From: RHLJ01 sp048058975
GTDB lineage: Bacteria > Bacteroidota > Rhodothermia > Balneolales > Balneolaceae
Assembly (NCBI GenBank): GCA_048058975.1
Contig: JBLLNP010000001.1
Coordinates: 310,001-374,000 of the forward strand
Reading direction: 5' to 3'
Length of the DNA: 64,000 nucleotides
Shown: in pieces, positions 42,935 to 52,798 of the stretch
How the letters are laid out: each line of letters opens with the position of its first letter
Position numbering within the stretch: the stretch's first letter is position 1
Made by a program: the position numbers and the translations under genes
Notes under the pieces: generated by a model
Database searches by the model: none
What the model saw: only the letters and a program-made list of their open reading frames with translations
What the model was told of the DNA's origin: nothing

Positions 42935-44365
42935 TCAGTTTGAACTCACTTTAAAATTTCCGGATTCAATCTCGGTCACAAAACTTTCACCGGATCGGTA
43001 AATATCTCCCGCACCCATCGTAATAATGATATCTCCGGGCTTGGTTATTTCTTTAAGTTTTCCAGTTACAGCATTTTTGTCTTCTACATAAATAACCTGC
43101 TTATGCCCATATTGCACGGCGGTGTCTGCAATCAGTTTTCCGGTCACTCCTTCGATTGGTTTTTCACGGGATGGATACACATCGGTAACAATCATCACCT
43201 CGGCGTCAAAGAAAGAGAGTCCGAATTCTTTGTATAATTCCTGTGTGCGCGAATACAAATGAGGTTGGAACACGGCAACCACTCTTCGATCCGGCCAGCC
43301 TTTACGTGCAGCATTCAGAGTAGCTTGTACTTCGGTAGGGTGATGAGCGTAATCATCAATCACCATAATTCCATTGTTGTACTTCATTTGGAAACGACGA
43401 TACACACCCTGGAAGCTTTCCAGACCTTCTTTAATCAGCTTGAAATCGATATCTAACTCTATACCAGTTGCGATAGCAGCCAGAGCATTTTTCACATTAT
43501 GTTCACCGGGAGCTTTTAGGGTAATAACACCAAGCTTTTCTTCATTATTTATTACGGTAAAAGTGGAGGTAAACTGAGCCATGCGGATATCCGTTGCCCT
43601 GAGCTGAGCCTGTGGTGTCAATCCATAAGAAATAACTCGTCGCTGTAGCTGAGGGAGTATGCTTCGCACATTCGGATCATCCAGACAAACGATCACTGCC
43701 CCATAAAATGGGACTTTGTTCGCATAGTCCACAAAAGCTTGCTTTACATCTTCAAGATCATCATAAATATCAAGATGCTCGGCTTCAATATTTGTAATAA
43801 TTGCTATAGAGGGAGTGAGGCGAAGGAACGTTCGGTCGAATTCGTCGGCTTCCACTACAATTACATCACCTTTACCAACCACAGCGTTGGTTTTATCAAA
43901 ACTGTGCACCTTGCCGCCTACAATAATGGTGGGGTCGTAATTTCCGGTTCGGGTTACAAGCCCAACCATGGTAGTGGTGGTTGTTTTACCGTGTGTCCCT
44001 GCTACACCAATTCCATACTTCATTTTCATCAACTCGGCCAGCATTTCTGCCCGTTTGATGGTTGGAATCCTTTGCTCAATGGCCGCTTTTGTTTCTTCGT
44101 TTTCTTCAGCTTTAACTGCGCTGGTGTAAACCACCACATCAGCGCCTTCAATATTCTCTGCGCTATGGCCTTCGTAAATGGTGGCTCCGATTTCTTCAAG
44201 GCGTTTAGTAGTTTCGCCCAAAGCTCCATCCGAGCCTGAAACTTTATACCCACGATGGATCAGAATTTCTGCCATTCCGCTCATACCAATCCCACCAATA
44301 CCAACCATGTGGATGTGTTTGGTTCTTCCAAAAATGGGTTGTGTTTCGATTCTTTTCTCCATCAA
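42935..44365 (-). CDS. murC: UDP-N-acetylmuramate--L-alanine ligase
   Basis: 476 residues. The N-terminal Rossmann-like domain has HMVGIGGIGMSGMAEIL (typical of MurC), and the ATP site is GTHGKTTTT at 123-131. HxxN/H and ANE-type segments include VVVEADEFDRTFLRLTPSIA and ITNIEAEHLDIYDD; the C-terminal domain has VIDDYAHHPTEVQATL, a strong MurC marker, and QPHLYSRTQ. It adds L-Ala to UDP-MurNAc in the cytoplasm. Overlaps murG by four bases and abuts ftsQ. Confidence 0.97.
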   Translation of the reverse strand: MMEKRIETQPIFGRTKHIHMVGIGGIGMSGMAEILIHRGYKVSGSDGALGETTKRLEEIGATIYEGHSAENIEGADVVVYTSAVKAEENEETKAAIEQRIPTIKRAEMLAELMKMKYGIGVAGTHGKTTTTTMVGLVTRTGNYDPTIIVGGKVHSFDKTNAVVGKGDVIVVEADEFDRTFLRLTPSIAIITNIEAEHLDIYDDLEDVKQAFVDYANKVPFYGAVIVCLDDPNVRSILPQLQRRVISYGLTPQAQLRATDIRMAQFTSTFTVINNEEKLGVITLKAPGEHNVKNALAAIATGIELDIDFKLIKEGLESFQGVYRRFQMKYNNGIMVIDDYAHHPTEVQATLNAARKGWPDRRVVAVFQPHLYSRTQELYKEFGLSFFDAEVMIVTDVYPSREKPIEGVTGKLIADTAVQYGHKQVIYVEDKNAVTGKLKEITKPGDIIITMGAGDIYRSGESFVTEIESGNFKVSSN

Positions 44366-45471
44366 TTCATTCGGGATTTTGCTAGTTCTAAAATTTCCTG
44401 TGCGATTTCTTTCGCGGCGTTTGGCTTGGCCAGGCTAAGCGCAGCCAGATTCATTTTCTTCAGTTTTTCCTGGTCAGAAATCAGTTTGTTAACTAATTCC
44501 GGGAGTGCATTAACTGCATCTTCGTCTTTCAATAGTTCGGAAGCTCCTGCATCTGCCATTGCTTTGGCGTTTTCGGTTTGATGATCTCCAGCTACGTTGG
44601 GAGAGGGGATCAACACACTTGGCATACCGGTTAGCATAAATTCTGAACAGGAACTTGCTCCTGCGCGACTAATTACCAAATCAGCGGCCGCATAAGCCTC
44701 AGGCATATTGTCGATAAATTCAGTGAGCCTTAGATTCGGATACTTAGCTTCATCAATTTCTCCTGTAAGTGCATCGTAATATCTTGAACCGCACTGCCAG
44801 ATGATCTGAAGTCCCGCCTTATCATGCAGTGCCTCCAGGTTTTCTTTAACTGCTTCGTTGATGGATTTTGCTCCACCGCTTCCGCCCATAATCAACAGAA
44901 CAGGTTTGGATTCATTGAAGCCATACGCATGTAGTCCAATATTCTTATCAACTGCTGTCAACGTATTTCGTGTTGGGTTACCGGAAACAGTAATCTTATC
45001 AGCAGGAAGGAATTTTTCAGCCTCTTTAAAGGCGGTAAAAATCCTGCTGGCGAATTTAGCGAGAAGTCGGTTCGTTACTCCCGGAAATCCATTCTGCTCC
45101 TGAATTACAATCGGAATCCCCTGTTTTCCTGCTATCCAACCAATCGGTCCCGCTACATATCCTCCGCAGGAAACCACAACGTGCGGTTTGAAAGAGGCTA
45201 TAATTTTCAAGCTTTGAGTTAAAGCAGTGATCAACTTAACCGGGAAAAGCAGATTCTTTAATGTAAGCCTTCGATGAAAGCCACTAATCCAAACGTTCAC
45301 AATTTCATAGCCAGCCTTAGGTACGGCTTTCCATTCCATGTGATTTCTGGTTCCAACAAATAATACTTCGGTAGCTGAATTTTCTGCTTTTAATGCATCA
45401 GCGATAGCAATGGCAGGATAAACATGTCCTCCGGTTCCGCCTGCTGCAATCAAAATCTTTGGATTAACCAT
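44362..45471 (-). CDS. murG: UDP-N-acetylglucosamine transferase MurG
   Basis: 369 residues. The G-loop AAGGTGGHVYPAIAIAD (residues 9-25) and the second loop LIMGGSGGAKSINEAV are diagnostic. ISRAGASSCSEFMLTGMPSVLIPSPNVAGDHQTENA contains the donor-binding Glu and Gln region. It adds GlcNAc to lipid I at the inner face of the membrane to make lipid II. Overlaps ftsW by eight bases and murC by four. Confidence 0.97.
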   Translation of the reverse strand: MVNPKILIAAGGTGGHVYPAIAIADALKAENSATEVLFVGTRNHMEWKAVPKAGYEIVNVWISGFHRRLTLKNLLFPVKLITALTQSLKIIASFKPHVVVSCGGYVAGPIGWIAGKQGIPIVIQEQNGFPGVTNRLLAKFASRIFTAFKEAEKFLPADKITVSGNPTRNTLTAVDKNIGLHAYGFNESKPVLLIMGGSGGAKSINEAVKENLEALHDKAGLQIIWQCGSRYYDALTGEIDEAKYPNLRLTEFIDNMPEAYAAADLVISRAGASSCSEFMLTGMPSVLIPSPNVAGDHQTENAKAMADAGASELLKDEDAVNALPELVNKLISDQEKLKKMNLAALSLAKPNAAKEIAQEILELAKSRMN

Positions 45472-46654
45472 AATAGAAGGCCCCCTTATCCCGGTTGTGT
45501 TTCGAGATGTTGAGGATGATGCCCACCATTAATCCGGCAAACATCATACTGGTTCCTCCATAGCTAACAAATGGCATGGGTAATCCGGTTACAGGTAACA
45601 ATCCACTGGCTACACTCGCATTTACAAAACCATAGAGAACGATAGTAAGTGTGCATCCCACCGCAAGTAAGGAACCTAAGGTATCTTCCGCTTTTCGTGC
45701 GATGAAAACAACGCCACGAATTAAAATCAGGCTGAATAACACGATCAGAGCCATTGCTCCGGCAATGCCATATTCTTCTGCGATTATCGCGAAGATGAAA
45801 TCGTTGTAGGGAGCAGGGAGGAAGTCTCGCTGAGAACTTTTACCTATTCCAACGCCAAGCAGTTCACCCTTTGCAATGGCTATATGAGCCTGTTGAGCTT
45901 GATAACCGCTGCCTGTCAGGAACTCTTCAGTCTCAATATTTTTGATTTGCTGAATGTATTGATCAATTCGATCCTGTCTGTTTGCAGATTGACTAAGAAG
46001 AAGCATTCCTCCCAGAACCGCAACTGTAACCATTGAACCAAGTTGAAGAACACTCACTCGTCCAATGAACATCATAATCAAGCAGATTCCCATCAGGATA
46101 CCGGCGCTACTAAAATCTTCTACTCCTATCAAACCACAGGTGAGCATTACCCAAACCATTATAGGCAGGAATGATTTTTTGAAGTCTTTAATGTATTCCT
46201 GCTTTTCACTTAGAAGCACACTAACATGAAGAAGCAGGGCTACAGTTGCAACAGTAGAGGGTTGGAAGGTAAAACCACCTAAATTAAGCCACCGTTTTGC
46301 TCCAAATTGTTCGGTTCCGAATATCAAAACTGCAACAAGCAGGAACAGACTTACAACCATTCCCAGTCGACTAAATTTGGCAAGTGTATGGTAATTGATT
46401 TTGGAGGCAATCAACATTACAAAGAAAGCAATTCCTAATTTAACTACGTGACGGGTAACCAAGGCAAAAGCCGAGGTTTCCTTAGAGGCGGCAAAGAAAG
46501 CGATGGATGAATACACCGCAAGTACGCCAAACATCATTAAAATGATGACAGCCATAAGCAGAATCCGGTCGCTACCCTGTTTACGGGTATCGATATCCTC
46601 AGGACTGGTTCCCAGAACGCTGGATAAATTGCTATGTGGGCTGGTGTATATCAC
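45464..46654 (-). CDS. ftsW: Lipid II polymerase FtsW (SEDS family)
   Basis: 396 residues with about ten helices. SEDS markers include FGVLAVYSSIAFFAASK at the first helix, LGTEQFG-AKRWLNLGGFTFQPS-like text (FGAKRWLNLGGFTFQPSTVA), and the C-terminal GLLPVTGLPMPFVSYGGTSM with PFVSYGGTS fully conserved. The segment HIAIAKGELLGVGIGKSSQRDFLPAPYNDFIFAI is also typical. It polymerises septal glycan with FtsI. FtsW rather than RodA is chosen because of the cluster position. It follows murD after 34 bases. Confidence 0.95.
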   Translation of the reverse strand: MIYTSPHSNLSSVLGTSPEDIDTRKQGSDRILLMAVIILMMFGVLAVYSSIAFFAASKETSAFALVTRHVVKLGIAFFVMLIASKINYHTLAKFSRLGMVVSLFLLVAVLIFGTEQFGAKRWLNLGGFTFQPSTVATVALLLHVSVLLSEKQEYIKDFKKSFLPIMVWVMLTCGLIGVEDFSSAGILMGICLIMMFIGRVSVLQLGSMVTVAVLGGMLLLSQSANRQDRIDQYIQQIKNIETEEFLTGSGYQAQQAHIAIAKGELLGVGIGKSSQRDFLPAPYNDFIFAIIAEEYGIAGAMALIVLFSLILIRGVVFIARKAEDTLGSLLAVGCTLTIVLYGFVNASVASGLLPVTGLPMPFVSYGGTSMMFAGLMVGIILNISKHNRDKGAFYYG

Positions 46655-46688
46655 TTTGTGCCTTTGTCTCTATGTGCCTTTCCTAATC

Positions 46689-48044
46689 TCACAGCTTATT
46701 CACTTCTTCTTTAAAAACTTTTCCACGGTGCTCGTAATCATTAAACATGTCAAAGGAAGCACAGGCTGGGCTTAACAAAACTACCTCACCTCGTTTAGCT
46801 ACTCTTTTTGCAGCCCTTACTGCATCACGCATGGTTTCAGCCATTTCAAAATTGGGAGCGGTAGTTCCAAGTTGTTCTTTTACCCGATCCTTCGATTCAC
46901 CAATGGCAATAATGGTGTGCACTTTTTCTTTGATCTGATCGACCAGTTCGGAATAATCGTTACCCTTATCACGTCCCCCAAGAATCAGTGTCATTGGTAC
47001 GTTATAGCTATCGAGGGCAAACCATACAGCATTCACATTGGTTGCTTTACTGTCGTTTATGTACTTAACCCCATCCACTTCCCGGACAATTTCAAGCCTG
47101 TGTTCAACACCGGTAAAGGATTTGAGGCTTTCCCGAATAGCTTCGTTTTTAATTTCAGCGGCGCGGGCTGCAAGTGCAGCAGCGAGACCGTTTTGTAGAT
47201 TGTGTTGGCCTTTCAGGCCGATTTCGAACACTGACATAAGGGTTTCTTCCTTATTATTGAGTCTGAAGATGATTTGATTATCGCGAACGAAAGCGCCTTC
47301 AGGCACTTCGTGTTTATTTGAAAATCCCCACAGCTGAGGGGAAAATTCTTTCTTTTGGAGCACTTCAACATGGTTCTTGATGAGTGGATCATCGTAGTTG
47401 AAGATGAATCGGTTTTCAGAAGTTTGGTTTTCTGTAATTCTGAATTTGGATGCCGCGTAGTTTTCTAAACTGTAACCATAACGATCTAAATGATCGGGAG
47501 TGATGTTTAGCAATACGCTTATATTCGGTTTAAAGGTATCAATATGATCAAGTTGGAAACTGCTTACCTCCAGAATATGATCTCCTTGAGCCTCTTCCAC
47601 TTTTTCTGAAAAGGCATATCCAATATTGCCAGCAAGGCTGAAATCAACCTGAGCAGTTTGCCAGATATGAGCGAGCCAGCTTGTAACGGTGGTTTTACCA
47701 TTACTTCCGGTAACAGCAATAATTTTTTGATTCGTGAACCAACTGGCAATCTCGATTTCCGATAAGACTTCTTTACCAGAGTTTAAATAGCTTTGAACCA
47801 ACGGAGTTTCTGTTGGAACTCCAGGGCTTACCACTGCAAACTTACCCTGTTCAGCCAGAGAAGTATGCCCGTTTTCCTCGAAGTTGATTTCAGCGTCAAT
47901 CAATTTTGCCTTTGATGACATTGAAATAGGGCCTGCATCAGTTACAAAGATATCCGCGCCTTTGTGCTTAAGCAGCATGGCCGCGGCAACTCCACTTCTG
48001 GCAGCTCCGATTACGACGATATGTATTCCTTTTACGTCTCTCAT
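46689..48044 (-). CDS. murD: UDP-N-acetylmuramoylalanine--D-glutamate ligase
   Basis: 451 residues. An N-terminal VVIGAARSGVAAAMLL, the ATP site GSNGKTTVTSW (112-122), ILEVSSFQLDHIDTFKPNISVLLNITPDHLDR (a MurD hallmark) and the C-terminal VKYINDSKATNVNAVWFALDSY and LILGGRDKGNDYSEL are all present. It adds D-Glu to UDP-MurNAc-L-Ala in the cytoplasm. Overlaps mraY by four bases. Confidence 0.97.
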   Translation of the reverse strand: MRDVKGIHIVVIGAARSGVAAAMLLKHKGADIFVTDAGPISMSSKAKLIDAEINFEENGHTSLAEQGKFAVVSPGVPTETPLVQSYLNSGKEVLSEIEIASWFTNQKIIAVTGSNGKTTVTSWLAHIWQTAQVDFSLAGNIGYAFSEKVEEAQGDHILEVSSFQLDHIDTFKPNISVLLNITPDHLDRYGYSLENYAASKFRITENQTSENRFIFNYDDPLIKNHVEVLQKKEFSPQLWGFSNKHEVPEGAFVRDNQIIFRLNNKEETLMSVFEIGLKGQHNLQNGLAAALAARAAEIKNEAIRESLKSFTGVEHRLEIVREVDGVKYINDSKATNVNAVWFALDSYNVPMTLILGGRDKGNDYSELVDQIKEKVHTIIAIGESKDRVKEQLGTTAPNFEMAETMRDAVRAAKRVAKRGEVVLLSPACASFDMFNDYEHRGKVFKEEVNKL

Positions 48045-49177
48045 CGGATTTTGAGTGTTAATAAACTAATGAGTGCCAGCAGGATGGTAATAATCCAGAA
48101 TCGAACCACAATCTTTTGTTCAGACCAGCCTTTCTTTTCGAAGTGATGATGAATCGGTGTCATTAAAAAGACTCTTCTGCCTTCACCATATTTTCTTTTC
48201 GTGTATTTGAAGTAGGTAGTCTGGATGATTACCGAAAGAGTTTCAAAGAAGAACACTCCGCAGATAAAGGGGAGGAGAAGTTCTTTGTGCAACATCAAAG
48301 CTAAAGCACCAAGTGCTCCACCGATAGCAAGAGAACCGGTGTCACCCATAAAAACAGAAGCCGGATTGGTATTGTACCATAGAAAGCCCATACACGCACC
48401 AACCAAAGAAGCACAGAAAATAGTTAACTCACCGGCTCCGGGTAAGTACATGATATCCAGGAATCCAGAGAAATCAACACGGCCTGATACATATGCGAAA
48501 ATCGCGAATACGAATCCACAGATTGCTGATATCCCGGAAGCAAGTCCATCCAGACCATCGGTTAGATTGGTAGCGTTACTTACAGCAGTAATAATAAATA
48601 CAGAAACGGGCAGATAAATCACCCAGCCCCATTGTTCACCAAAGAAAGCATAGTCTATATTCAAGTCTTTAGCGAAAGGAACCGTTGATAGTGTATTGAA
48701 TAACTCAAAATCGGGGTGGAAATAAAGCACAGAGCCTAAAACCAATCCTACAGTTACCTGACCTGCAATCTTAAATCTACCGGCAAGTCCGCTTTTGTCT
48801 TTCTTCACTACTTTGATGTAGTCGTCAATAAATCCGACAATTCCCAGCGAAAGCATCACAAAGAAAATCAACCATCCATAAATGCTGTCCATTTTCACAA
48901 AAAGCAGGGTAGGAATGAGCGTTGCGAGCAGAATAATAACTCCACCCATCGATGGAGTACCTTTCTTACTTGCGTGGTGATCTAACCCAACATCATCCCT
49001 TATTACTTCTCCGAGCTGCATTTTGCTCAGCCATTTGATGATTCTACGCCCAATAATCAGACTGATTACCAAAGAAGCGACCGCTGCGAGTCCAGTTCGT
49101 GTGGATATGAACTCCATTGCGGAAGCTCCGGGGAATTCGTAGGTGGTCTCAAGCCAGGCAAATAGTTCGTACAGCAT
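48041..49177 (-). CDS. mraY: Phospho-N-acetylmuramoyl-pentapeptide transferase
   Basis: 378 residues with about ten helices. The characteristic KKGTPSMGGVIILLATLIPTL, the catalytic Asp pair in GFIDDYIKVVKKDKSGL, NATNLTDGLDGLASG and FMGDTGSLAIGGALGALALM are conserved MraY motifs. The C-terminal MTPIHHHFEKKGW is the HHH loop. It transfers phospho-MurNAc-pentapeptide to undecaprenyl phosphate to form lipid I in the inner membrane. It overlaps the murE stop by one base and murD by four. Confidence 0.97.
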   Translation of the reverse strand: MLYELFAWLETTYEFPGASAMEFISTRTGLAAVASLVISLIIGRRIIKWLSKMQLGEVIRDDVGLDHHASKKGTPSMGGVIILLATLIPTLLFVKMDSIYGWLIFFVMLSLGIVGFIDDYIKVVKKDKSGLAGRFKIAGQVTVGLVLGSVLYFHPDFELFNTLSTVPFAKDLNIDYAFFGEQWGWVIYLPVSVFIITAVSNATNLTDGLDGLASGISAICGFVFAIFAYVSGRVDFSGFLDIMYLPGAGELTIFCASLVGACMGFLWYNTNPASVFMGDTGSLAIGGALGALALMLHKELLLPFICGVFFFETLSVIIQTTYFKYTKRKYGEGRRVFLMTPIHHHFEKKGWSEQKIVVRFWIITILLALISLLTLKIR

Positions 49178-50634
49178 CAGATGCCTCCTTTTACATTAAG
49201 TTCAAGGGCATCCCGGGCAATCACTCTGTCATCAAAGGGGTGCTTAGTACCTTCGATGTCCTGATAGTCTTCATGACCTTTACCAGCAATCAAAACAATA
49301 TCTTTTTGATTTGCGATGGAAATAGCTTTAGTGATAGCCGTTTTCCGGTTAGCGATGCATTCTACATTATCCAGGTTTTTGAATCCCTTTTTGATGTCTT
49401 CAATTATTTTCTCAGGATTTTCAAAACGGGGGTTGTCACTGGTAACAAAAATCTTATCTGAATACTTTTCTGCGGCTTTAGCCATTTCAGGACGTTTAGA
49501 AGTATCCCGGTCGCCGCCGGCTCCAAATACCGTAATTAGTTTTTGGTCAGGTTCTTTTACCTCTTTCAGAGTTGAAAGTACATTTTCCAAAGCATCGGGA
49601 GTATGTGCGTAATCCACTATCGCTAGCGGAGCAGATTCAAATTCAACTTTTTGCATACGTCCGGCAGCCCCGGGAGCTTTTGCTAATGCCTTAGCAACCG
49701 TAACTGCTTTTAAACCAAGCGATTTGCAAATCAGAAAAGCTTGAGCAACATTGTAGGCATTGAACTCTCCAATTAGAGAAGAGTTGACAAGAGTGCCGTC
49801 AACAACCAAAGTTAAGCCATCTGATGTATTCGACTGGATGTAGTTTTGATCTGTGCCAAATGAAAGCAATACTTTTTTTGCTTTACAATTTGCAAGCATA
49901 AACGCCCCATGCTGATCATCCGAATTAATTACCGCTGTTGAAGAGGATGGAAGGCTATCAAATAAAATCTTTTTTGCTTTAGCGTATTCATCTATGGTAA
50001 CATGATAATCCAGATGATCATGACTCAAATTAGTAAACGCTGCAATTTCAAAGTTGAAGCCTGTTACTCTGGATTGTGCTAAAGCATGGGACGAAACTTC
50101 CATAACGAGGTATTCCGAACCAGCTTCTACCATCATTTTCATATCCGAAGCAAGTTCAATAGGATCGGAAGTCGTAAGAGAACTTTCCAGTTCTTCTTCT
50201 AAGATCTTCTTGGATACGGTTCCAAGTAATGAAGCTTTTTCACCTAAATTAGAAAGTACCTGGTGAACAAGAGTTGCTGTTGTGGTTTTACCATTTGTAC
50301 CGGTAATTCCTATTACTTTGAGCTTTTTTGCAGGATTGCCAGCAAAAGCCTGCGCAAGTTTTCCGACCAAAATTCTTGTGTTCTCAACTTCCATTACACA
50401 AACACCTTCAGCACCAGTGTAGTAGCTTTCTTCCACAATCAAAACCTTAGCCCCTTGAGAAATAGCATCTTCAAGGAACATGTGTCCATCTACTTCATGC
50501 CCCCGAACGGCAATAAATACCGAGCCTTCAGTAACTTGTCTGGAGTCCTGAAAAATAGCTTGTAAATATCCTTCAGGCTTCGTTCTCGAAACATGTAAAG
50601 GGTTTACTAATTCTATAAGTTCATTGATATACAA
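49177..50634 (-). CDS. murE: UDP-N-acetylmuramoyl-tripeptide synthetase MurE, probably meso-diaminopimelate-adding
   Basis: 485 residues with ATP site GITGTNGKTTTATLV (109-123), EVSSHALAQSRV, FTNLSHDHLDYH and VDYAHTPDALENVL. The substrate motif D400-N-P-R403 (FVTSDNPRFENPEKI) is the form known from enzymes that add meso-diaminopimelate, as opposed to the DDPN-type motif of lysine enzymes. The N-terminal domain (VFIAVRGHEVDGHMFLEDA) binds the UDP substrate. The gene is directly between ftsI and mraY; murF, which is next in many bacteria, is not here. Confidence 0.96.
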   Translation of the reverse strand: MYINELIELVNPLHVSRTKPEGYLQAIFQDSRQVTEGSVFIAVRGHEVDGHMFLEDAISQGAKVLIVEESYYTGAEGVCVMEVENTRILVGKLAQAFAGNPAKKLKVIGITGTNGKTTTATLVHQVLSNLGEKASLLGTVSKKILEEELESSLTTSDPIELASDMKMMVEAGSEYLVMEVSSHALAQSRVTGFNFEIAAFTNLSHDHLDYHVTIDEYAKAKKILFDSLPSSSTAVINSDDQHGAFMLANCKAKKVLLSFGTDQNYIQSNTSDGLTLVVDGTLVNSSLIGEFNAYNVAQAFLICKSLGLKAVTVAKALAKAPGAAGRMQKVEFESAPLAIVDYAHTPDALENVLSTLKEVKEPDQKLITVFGAGGDRDTSKRPEMAKAAEKYSDKIFVTSDNPRFENPEKIIEDIKKGFKNLDNVECIANRKTAITKAISIANQKDIVLIAGKGHEDYQDIEGTKHPFDDRVIARDALELNVKGGI

Positions 50635-50635
50635 C

Positions 50636-52798
50636 TTATTTATCTCTCCGGGCTTCGGTTACAATTTCAAGTGATTTGGCCTTTCCTCTGATGGTTACTT
50701 CATTTCCTTTTCTCATCAATTCTCCGGCTTTAGGGAATTGAGCAAACACAGTTCCTGAGCCAATCATGGTTGATTTTAATCCAAGGGAGGTAAGCAGATT
50801 AGAAGCACTTCGCATGCTCATTCCTTTCAAATCGGGGATTTCAGCAAGTCCTTCTGTTACGCTTGCACTATCAATCGGAGAATAGGTTTCCGACAGAGTG
50901 AGCAAAATTTTCTGTCCTGCAAGGATTTGGGTTCCGGCTTCAGGTTGTTGATCTAAAACAAAGCCATCTTTCCCTGAGATTTTGAATTCCAGGTTCAATT
51001 CAGAAAGAATTTTTTCTGCCTGATCTGATGGTAAACCTTCCACATGAGGAGCCAGCGCAAAAATTTCAGACTCATTTTCAGCTGTATTGAATTGACGTTG
51101 TAAATCACTGTCAAGTCCGGCGATTCGTGTAGCCACCTGGCGAAAGATTGGTCCTGCGGTGTAACCACCATAACCGATTGGTTTTGGTTCATCTAATAGG
51201 ATGAGGCAAACATATTTTGGATCTTCGACCGGAAAGAAGCCCACGAATGATCCACGATACTTGTTGGTATAGCGTCCATCAACTACTTTTTTAGCGGTTC
51301 CGGTTTTACCGGCAATACTAAGCCCTTCAATCTGAGCATATTCTCCGGTTCCTGAATCTGAAACTACGCTTTCAAAAACAGGAAGGAGTACATCCAGTGT
51401 TTTCTTTTTGGCGATGCGTCTGATTTCAACAGGCTGATGCTCGCTGATGATGTTGCCTTGTTTGTCTTCAATTCGTTCTACGATATAAGGCCTCATCATT
51501 AAGCCATCATTCGCAAACGCGGCGTAGGCCTGAGCAACCTGAATTGGGGTAGCTAAAAGTTCATAACCGTGAGACATCCATGGCAGACTAACCAAACTCC
51601 ATTCATAAGGCTTTGCCATTCTGCCACTTTCTTCCCCGGCAATATCTACATACGTAGGAGTTCCGAAGCCCATATTTCTGGCATATTGATAAAACTTATC
51701 ATTGTCGAGGCGCATGGCTATTTCTGCGGTAGCCACGTTCGAAGACTGGCGCATAACTCCGGCAAAGTCCATATTTCCGAGAGGATCATGATCTCGGAGG
51801 GTAAGTCCATGAATGACAACTTCACCGTTCTCGGGTGTTTCAAAGATTTCTTCAAAATTCACTTTCTTCTGCTCTACAGCCGCAATTGCAGTAACAAGTT
51901 TGAAGGTAGAACCCGGTTCCACCATATCAGAAACAGCAAAGTTACGGCGGTTTATATCGTCTTCATTTCCTGGAAAATTAGGATCAAAAGTAGGATAGTT
52001 AGCTAATGCTTTAATAGCTCCTGTTTTTGGATCAAGAATAATTCCGGTTCCATAGTTGGCCTGATGCTTCTCAACTCCGGCTTTTAATTCGTCTTCCAGA
52101 ATCGCCTGTATATATGCATCAATTGTAGTATGAAGAGAATAGCCATCCTGAGGAAGTTTTCTCGGTGCTCCCACATATTCAAAAACGCGGTTAAAAGGAT
52201 CTTTCCGAACCTGACGAACGCCATCTTCGCCTTTAAGTTCGGTATTGTAGAAAGATTCAATACCGGTTCGTCCATCCATGTTATGATTTACAAATCCCAA
52301 CGAGTGCGCAGCAAGCGTTCCGAAAGTATATTTTCGTCGGAAATTTTCTTCTATGATAACTCCGCGAATACCCAGAGCTTTAATTTCATCTTTAGCCAAG
52401 CCGGGTAGATTTTTTGCAAGTACCACATACCGTGATCGTTTGGGAGCAGAATCAATTTTACCAAGAAAGAAGGATGACGGCTGGTTAGTTACTTCGGCCA
52501 TTTTCCTGGTCAACTGAATAACCTGATCTCTTGTTAATCCATCTATTTTTGGATCTAAAGCGATCTGATAGTCAGTAGCATTGGTGGCAAGCAGCGTTCC
52601 GTTTTGATCGTAAATATTTCCACGTTGTGCTGGGATGGAGATATAATCAATAGCTTGTTGACTCCATAATTCACGTAGTCCTTCTCCTTCCAAATAATTA
52701 ATTCGGAATAATTGGAAGGCTAACGCACATGGTAGCAAAAACAGGAATCCCAGTACAATGAACATCCGGCTTAATATGGCAGTACGATGTTCTGTCAT
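50636..52798 (-). CDS. ftsI: Septal penicillin-binding protein (FtsI/PBP3 type) with C-terminal PASTA domains
   Basis: 720 residues. A short N-terminal helix (about 10-30) precedes a pedestal domain (YISIPAQRGNIYDQNGTLLA) and the transpeptidase domain with S297-T-F-K300, S352-S-N354 and K498-T-G500. After residue about 575 come two PASTA-like repeats: APHVEGLPSDQAEKILSEL and IPDLKGMSMRSASNLLTSL, each ending in a G-x-x-V/I-like strand. PASTA domains are often found in division PBPs of Bacteroidota and in Gram-positive organisms. The protein cross-links septal peptidoglycan with FtsW. Overlaps ftsL by four bases. Confidence 0.95.
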   Translation of the reverse strand: MTEHRTAILSRMFIVLGFLFLLPCALAFQLFRINYLEGEGLRELWSQQAIDYISIPAQRGNIYDQNGTLLATNATDYQIALDPKIDGLTRDQVIQLTRKMAEVTNQPSSFFLGKIDSAPKRSRYVVLAKNLPGLAKDEIKALGIRGVIIEENFRRKYTFGTLAAHSLGFVNHNMDGRTGIESFYNTELKGEDGVRQVRKDPFNRVFEYVGAPRKLPQDGYSLHTTIDAYIQAILEDELKAGVEKHQANYGTGIILDPKTGAIKALANYPTFDPNFPGNEDDINRRNFAVSDMVEPGSTFKLVTAIAAVEQKKVNFEEIFETPENGEVVIHGLTLRDHDPLGNMDFAGVMRQSSNVATAEIAMRLDNDKFYQYARNMGFGTPTYVDIAGEESGRMAKPYEWSLVSLPWMSHGYELLATPIQVAQAYAAFANDGLMMRPYIVERIEDKQGNIISEHQPVEIRRIAKKKTLDVLLPVFESVVSDSGTGEYAQIEGLSIAGKTGTAKKVVDGRYTNKYRGSFVGFFPVEDPKYVCLILLDEPKPIGYGGYTAGPIFRQVATRIAGLDSDLQRQFNTAENESEIFALAPHVEGLPSDQAEKILSELNLEFKISGKDGFVLDQQPEAGTQILAGQKILLTLSETYSPIDSASVTEGLAEIPDLKGMSMRSASNLLTSLGLKSTMIGSGTVFAQFPKAGELMRKGNEVTIRGKAKSLEIVTEARRDK

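Noticed and set aside
43739..44239. 166-codon plus-strand frame inside murC
   Set aside because: Antisense shadow of murC with random-like composition (Asn, Phe, His, Cys).
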